Below are positions 59,618 through 64,000 of a DNA stretch of 64,000 nucleotides, in pieces. A model generated the notes under the pieces. That model was not told where the DNA came from. It did not search any database and saw only the letters and a program-made list of their open reading frames with translations. How positions within the stretch are numbered: the first letter of the stretch is position 1; every line of letters begins with the position of its first letter. Position numbers and translations under genes: made by a program. Source of the DNA: JBBDWK01 sp040902885 (GTDB lineage: Bacteria > Acidobacteriota > Terriglobia > Bryobacterales > Bryobacteraceae); the NCBI GenBank assembly GCA_040902885.1, contig JBBDWK010000090.1, forward strand, positions 21,015 through 85,014, in the 5' to 3' direction.

Positions 59618-62037
59618 CAAAACCGTAGGCCGATCCCGCCGGTGCCCCAGATTCCAGGGCTGCGAAACCCGTTCTCCAGATAGGCGTAGTCGAACAGATT
59701 GTTGATCTTTACGAACAAAGTGAGGCGTTTGGCGTCGGAAACGGGCACGGCGTAGTGGAGCGCCAGGTCGACTGTCTTCGGGCCGTTGAAGAGGAACACT
59801 CGGCTCGAGAAGAGGGCCGCGTATTCGCTCACCAGCGACACGTCGAGGGCCGCGTCCAGACGGCTGGTGAGACGCTGTACGACGGTGGCGTTGAACTGAT
59901 GATTGGATATCAATGGCGCGCTGAAAAAATCGTTGTCGCGCGCCGTGGACCGGCGCTGATCCGAGTTGGCATACGTATACGACGCGCGGACACGGGAACC
60001 GCGAACGGGCGTGGCCTCCACGCTCAACTCCACGCCGCGCGCGATTCCTCCTCCGGTGTTAATGTATCCGCTCGACCGGCGGAACGGGTCTGTCGAGGGA
60101 TTCAGGAAGCCGCTGAAGTCGAAGGAGATCACTTCGCGCAGTTCGGTGTAGAAATGCGTCGCGCTGAAGCGAAGGCGCTGGTTGGCCACGAACTGATCGA
60201 CGCCATAGTCGAAGGAGACGGTGTTCTCCGGCCGCAGACGCGGGTCGCCAAACGCGCTGAAGCTGCCTTCGAAGAAGCTAGTGCCGACGCGCTCGTAGAG
60301 TGACGGCGCGCGATACCCCGTTCCCGCATGGGCGCGGAACTTGGTGGACGTTCGCGGCACAAGATAGGCGACAGCCGCGTCTCCGGTCCGAGCCGATGGG
60401 GGACTTGCGAAGCTCTGGCCCGTATACGGTGAAATCCCGTTGGCGAACTCAGGCGTACGCAGGTCGAAGCGCTGGATGCGTCCCGAGAGCGAAATTTGCA
60501 GCCGGTCTCCCATTAGACGATTCTGGCTGTGCACGAAAGTGGAATGGCTGAGCTCGCTGGCGTCCGCTTGGTAAGTCTGCTGCAGAGGCGCGGGTGCGAA
60601 GTCGCGGAAGGAATCGAAGTAGGTGGCCCGCTCCAGCTCGTAACCCGCCGAGAGCAAACTCCAGCGCGCGACCGGCACGTCCACGCGCGCCTGCATCGTA
60701 TCCGTGTTCCCCCGAATGCGCTCGAACGTGTTGTACAGAGGCTGGAAGCGGACGCCGCCCGGCCCATCCTCGAACTGCCGTCTGGTAACCACCTTCTGAT
60801 AGCTGACGCGATACGATGCACGCGGGCTCAGTTGGTGACTGAGCAGCAGCGAACTTGCGATGAAGCGCGAGGATCTGCGGTTGTCCGGATTATTGAGATC
60901 CGGAACAAGGTTGGCATCGCCGAACGAGAACGGCAGGCCGCTTTCAATCCTGCGCTGCGTCTCGAGGGGCACGGCCACCGCCTGGATCGATCCTCTGGCG
61001 GGCAGTTGGGACGACGGCGCGACATAGGGGGTTCCATGAACGGTGATGAAGCTATCGCCGCCCCAGATTCTACCGCTCAACGAAACAGCGGGCGTGACGT
61101 GCATCTGAACGTGCCCCTGTCCGCTCGTATCGCGAAACGGATGGTCGCCGTTTATGCCCCGCGTCACGTTGAAGTGTTGCATGCCCAGGCTGTATCGCAG
61201 CCGGCCGGCCATCGATCCTCCGGAAAACTTCGCCAACCCGCGCGCCATTCCCAGGCCGCCTCCTTCCGCGCGCACCTCGCCGTTGAAAGGTCCGCCGCCT
61301 TCATCGGTGACCACGTTCACCACTCCGCCCACGGCATGGGTTCCATAAAGCGACGACCCGGTGCCGCGCAGCACCTCCACGCGGTCCGCGTTCACCGGAA
61401 ACAGATTCGCCAGAAAAGAGGAGGAATCGCCTTGCGTGGTGGCGGCGTCGCGGAAGCGGAGACCGTCTATGGTAACGGCCGCGTCCTGCGCTCTCAGGCC
61501 GCGGAACATGACGCGCGTAAGTCCTCCAGGACCGCCGACGGTCTGTACTCTCAAACCGGGCAGAGTGCGGATGGAGTCCGCCAGCGAGAACACATTGCGC
61601 GCATCCATTTCATCCGCGTGGATCACATCAATGGCGCGGGCGACTTCATCGGCCGATTGCGCGGCGCCGGTGGCCGTCACAACTACCTGGGAGCGCACCT
61701 GGGCCAGGTCCAACTGAATATTCACGACGGCCCGATCTTCGGCCACCACGGAAACGGACTTGGCGGACGGCGCGCCGAGTCCAATGGCGGAAGCGTCGAT
61801 CAGATAATCGCCGGCTGGCAAGTTATCCAGGCGATACATGCCGCTTTCATTCGTTGTAGCCGTCCAGCGCACGCGGTTATCCCGGCTGAAGAGAACGATA
61901 CGGGCCTGAGCGACGACGTCACCCGACGGGTCCGTAACCGAGCCCGAGATGACGGCGGCGCCGGCTAAACCAGGCAGCAGACCTAGCGCGAACGCCAAGC
62001 CATAGTTATAGTGTGCAAGTACGCGAGAGCGCTTCAT
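59617..62037 (-). CDS. btuB: BtuB-like TonB-dependent corrinoid receptor with CarboxypepD_reg domain
   Basis: The 806-residue outer-membrane protein has a signal peptide (LAFALGLLPGLAGAAVISG), a CarboxypepD_reg domain (about 28-110, SGSVTDPSGDVVAQARI), a plug (about 120-235; VARAIDVIHADEMDARNVFS, VMFRGLRAQDAAVTIDG) and a barrel ending in GTGGIGLRF. E. coli BtuB lacks the extra domain, which is common in Bacteroidota and Acidobacteriota receptors. A strong ribosome site (GGGGGAGG) lies five bases before the ATG. It is the first gene behind the cobalamin riboswitch, which identifies its cargo. TonB itself is not in the window. Confidence 0.88.
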   Translation of the reverse strand: MKRSRVLAHYNYGLAFALGLLPGLAGAAVISGSVTDPSGDVVAQARIVLFSRDNRVRWTATTNESGMYRLDNLPAGDYLIDASAIGLGAPSAKSVSVVAEDRAVVNIQLDLAQVRSQVVVTATGAAQSADEVARAIDVIHADEMDARNVFSLADSIRTLPGLRVQTVGGPGGLTRVMFRGLRAQDAAVTIDGLRFRDAATTQGDSSSFLANLFPVNADRVEVLRGTGSSLYGTHAVGGVVNVVTDEGGGPFNGEVRAEGGGLGMARGLAKFSGGSMAGRLRYSLGMQHFNVTRGINGDHPFRDTSGQGHVQMHVTPAVSLSGRIWGGDSFITVHGTPYVAPSSQLPARGSIQAVAVPLETQRRIESGLPFSFGDANLVPDLNNPDNRRSSRFIASSLLLSHQLSPRASYRVSYQKVVTRRQFEDGPGGVRFQPLYNTFERIRGNTDTMQARVDVPVARWSLLSAGYELERATYFDSFRDFAPAPLQQTYQADASELSHSTFVHSQNRLMGDRLQISLSGRIQRFDLRTPEFANGISPYTGQSFASPPSARTGDAAVAYLVPRTSTKFRAHAGTGYRAPSLYERVGTSFFEGSFSAFGDPRLRPENTVSFDYGVDQFVANQRLRFSATHFYTELREVISFDFSGFLNPSTDPFRRSSGYINTGGGIARGVELSVEATPVRGSRVRASYTYANSDQRRSTARDNDFFSAPLISNHQFNATVVQRLTSRLDAALDVSLVSEYAALFSSRVFLFNGPKTVDLALHYAVPVSDAKRLTLFVKINNLFDYAYLENGFRSPGIWGTGGIGLRF

Positions 62038-62089
62038 GTTGCCTCCCCCTCGAAGGCTACCGAGTCGGAAATCCGCACGAATTGGCGGG

Positions 62090-62268
62090 CTATCGGCAGG
62101 TCTTCGGACTCGCAGGCATCGCGCTCGCTCCTACTGGCCGTCGCTTCCCGGCCCTCAACGAGGACCAGTGCTTGAATGACGGCGTTCGTTCCTGCTTACC
62201 GCTGCGGGGCAGTCCCGGATTCGCACCGGGTTCCCTTTTCACGCCGGACCGGAGTCAGGCGTACCGAC
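62090..62268 (-). ncRNA. Cobalamin riboswitch
   Basis: Read on the minus strand the leader shows the conserved order of this class: GGTACGCCTG at the 5' end, AAAAGGGAACCCGGTGCGAA, TCCGGGACTGCCCCGCAGCG, GTAAGCAGGAACGA, the B12-box-like AAGCACTGG, the hairpin around GGGAAGCGACGG, and the closing GAGTCCGAAGACCTGCC. It ends about 50 bases before the btuB start, so binding of adenosylcobalamin would hide the ribosome site or stop transcription of the operon. No obvious U-run terminator lies between it and btuB, which favours translational control. Confidence 0.93.
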
Positions 62269-62312
62269 AGCACTTGGAATGTTAGCACATCGTCCGCGGT
62301 ACTCTGTGTGAT

Positions 62313-63356
62313 GTGGACACGGCCGATCCCCAGCGCTTCATTGAGGCGGCAAAACGTGAAGGAGCATCGGACCAGATTCTGATCGATCTGCTGCGGCACG
62401 AGGGCTGGCCGGACAAAGAAATCTATCCGGCCTTCCGCTCTTATTACGAACAACGAACGGGAACAACTCTTCCATCCCGCAATGCTTCGCGCGAACGGGC
62501 GAAGGATGCGTTTCTCTACCTGCTCAGCTTCTTCACTCTCGGCGCGTGGACCATAGCGCTCGGCTCCCTGGCCTTTACGCTGGTGGAAGCCGCCTTTCCC
62601 GATCCTCTGGCCACCGCGCGTTACGCAAATCTGCGCTATAGCGTATCCTCCGAGCTCGCCGCAATCATCGTCGGCTACCCGCTCTATCTGCTGACTCTCC
62701 GTCTGATCTGGAAGGACGCCCGGCAGGATCCGGACAAGCTGGATTCGCCCGTACGGAAATGGCTGACCTACATTGCGCTGCTGATCGCCGCCGGGATTCT
62801 CATCGGGGACTTGATCGCGTTCGTGTCGTACTTCCTCCGAGGGGAGTTAACGGTCCGCTTCGTGCTCAAAGTGCTGGCCGTTCTCCTGATCGCGGGAGGC
62901 GTCTTCTGGTATTACCTCGGCACGCTTCGAGGAAATTGGCCAACCGGACGGGTATTCGCAGCTGCTGCGTCGGCGGCGGTGATGGTGGCTCTGGTCTTGG
63001 GCTTCGGGCGGCTCGGTCCGCCGCAAGCGCAGCGCCAGATCGAAGCGGACCGGCAGCGTGCCGAAGATCTCCAGACCATCGCAAGAAATCTGCACGCGCT
63101 GTGGAGAGCCGGAGATCGCGGGCAAACCCAACTGCCCGATACCCTTTCCGGTCTCAACGAGCGTGGCTTGCGCACGGCTGACCCGATTACGCGCGAGCCA
63201 TACGAATACAGGGTGTTCGAGGGGCCGGAATACCAGCTCTGTGCGACCTTCTCCACGGCTGGCCAAGGTCCGGTGCGCTCACCCCGGCCAAACCGGTTCG
63301 TGGCTCATCCGCTGGGACGACACTGTTTCCAGCTCAATGCGGCTCTGCCGGAGTAA
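62313..63356 (+). CDS. DUF5671-type membrane protein
   Basis: The 347-residue protein starts at GTG 62313. The N-terminus (DPQRFIEAAKREGASDQILI, then DLLRHEGWPDKEIYPAF) is a small helical domain. Five or so membrane helices follow (about 68-240), arranged as in the DUF5671 family, with LTYIALLIAAGILIGDLIAFV as one. The C-terminal 100 residues form a soluble domain (LQTIARNLHALWRAGDRG; DPITREPYEYRV) that recalls pilin-like or DUF6 extracellular domains but is not assigned. Function unknown. It is divergent from the riboswitch, about 45 bases away. Confidence 0.72.
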   Translation: MDTADPQRFIEAAKREGASDQILIDLLRHEGWPDKEIYPAFRSYYEQRTGTTLPSRNASRERAKDAFLYLLSFFTLGAWTIALGSLAFTLVEAAFPDPLATARYANLRYSVSSELAAIIVGYPLYLLTLRLIWKDARQDPDKLDSPVRKWLTYIALLIAAGILIGDLIAFVSYFLRGELTVRFVLKVLAVLLIAGGVFWYYLGTLRGNWPTGRVFAAAASAAVMVALVLGFGRLGPPQAQRQIEADRQRAEDLQTIARNLHALWRAGDRGQTQLPDTLSGLNERGLRTADPITREPYEYRVFEGPEYQLCATFSTAGQGPVRSPRPNRFVAHPLGRHCFQLNAALPE

Positions 63357-63366
63357 CGCGGACCTC

Positions 63367-63912
63367 TTATCGCCAGCCCATTCGGTCGCGCAACGAGTTG
63401 ACCTGCGCGACGTGATGCCGCCCGTGCCAGGCATAGAGCGCTACGTTCGTATCGAGCGGGACAAGGCCCATCTCGGGATGCCGGAAGGCGCGGGCAAACT
63501 CGGCGTCCTCCATCGCCTCCAAAACGAGCTCCCAGCGCCGGTGCAGCGAATCCAGAAGCGATAAAGAAACTTCGACAGGTCCCGTGCGCGCTTCCGCAAG
63601 TTCCGCCCAAAGGTCTTCCCGGTAGGGCTTGATGGTGGGCTCGTCTTCGGTCAGAGCAAGTTTGAACCGGACGTAGCTGTTCATATGGCTGTCCGCCAGA
63701 TGATGCACCACCTGACGGACCGTCCAGCCCGCGGATCTGTAGGGAGTATCGAGCTGCGATTCCGACAGCCCGTGGACCGCGCGCCGCAACTCGTCGGGCA
63801 GGTCGGCGATCTGTTGAATGAACTGATCCCGCTGCTCGCGGCTTACGATTGAGGGCCTGTCGAACTTTCCGATGGGGTACCGAAGCTCCGCGGCTTCCGC
63901 TGCCTGTTCCAT
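63367..63912 (-). CDS. DinB/YfiT-like metal-dependent protein
   Basis: The 181-residue protein belongs to the DinB_2/YfiT group of four-helix proteins with a three-His metal site. His70 or His71 in VRQVVHHLADSH and the His pair in YAWHGRHHVAQV are the likely ligands. The stretch SHMNSYVRFKLALTEDEPTI is typical of the YfiT/BstA branch, whose Firmicutes members are bacillithiol transferases; putative thiol transferase is the best reading here. The last 88 bases of the window after its start hold no gene that I can support. Confidence 0.82.
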   Translation of the reverse strand: MEQAAEAAELRYPIGKFDRPSIVSREQRDQFIQQIADLPDELRRAVHGLSESQLDTPYRSAGWTVRQVVHHLADSHMNSYVRFKLALTEDEPTIKPYREDLWAELAEARTGPVEVSLSLLDSLHRRWELVLEAMEDAEFARAFRHPEMGLVPLDTNVALYAWHGRHHVAQVNSLRDRMGWR

Positions 63913-64000
63913 ACGCCCAGCATAGCGGATAGTTGAGTGGGGCGGGCTTCAGCCCAATGCCACTTAGTTTTCTCAAACGAGTTTGACATAACGGAACCGG

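Noticed and set aside
63913..64000. Search for a tRNA or small gene in the last bases of the window
   Set aside because: No cloverleaf, ribosome site or frame of useful length is visible.

Overview
The window looks like a chromosomal segment of a GC-rich Acidobacteriota, most likely of the Solibacter/Bryobacter type. The signs are two complete Oar-type TonB-dependent receptors of about 1,070 residues that start with a carboxypeptidase-regulatory (CarboxypepD_reg) domain, a DUF1549/DUF1553 plus DUF1501 gene pair, ACS-type MFS carriers, NHL and SMP-30 propellers, and many short lineage-type hypothetical proteins. This placement is inference from gene content; there is no rRNA or other marker gene here.

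Layout. 1-4.3 kb (+): the 3' part of an alginate-export-type porin gene, then a sulfonate/taurine-type ABC importer with two sister permeases around one ATPase; its binding-protein gene is broken. 4.3-16.2 kb: a gluconolactonase-like protein, a ROK glucokinase/xylulokinase pair, ComEC overlapping a hybrid histidine kinase, an M1-like metallopeptidase and a DUF433/DUF5615 toxin-antitoxin pair. 16.3-17.7 kb: two gene remnants meet at a probable deletion scar. 17.7-32.3 kb: a serine hydrolase fused to a DUF4185-like domain, then a two-armed locus: TonB receptor, DUF1549/1553 and DUF1501 genes on the minus strand, and MFS carrier, arabinose-isomerase-like protein and ceramidase-like hydrolase on the plus strand. 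Between the arms lies a regulator made of an IclR-like HTH and a sugar-binding-protein-like domain. Both arms start next to a nearly identical 17-bp site. 32.3-44.7 kb: a second Oar receptor and housekeeping or hypothetical genes (esterase, amidohydrolase, MFS, CysE, an orphan NuoI-like ferredoxin, redoxin, two GNAT proteins, NHL propeller).

44.7-50.9 kb is an accessory island: an XRE gene with a beheaded toxin relic, a frameshifted PEP-CTERM relic, an intact HigBA-like pair with a clear operator, a strong 71-bp hairpin, repeated TTGAACAGAAT motifs, a dead IS630 copy and an IS66 element whose ends can be placed to the base.

50.9-62.3 kb (-) is a tightly overlapping eleven-gene cobalamin operon (btuB-cobQ-cbiB-cobD-btuF-btuD-btuC-cobU-cobS-cobC-cobT) behind a cobalamin riboswitch. 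It combines corrinoid uptake across both membranes with the late and lower-ligand steps of B12 assembly. No ring-building genes are present in the window. The window ends with a DUF5671-type membrane protein and a DinB/YfiT-like protein.
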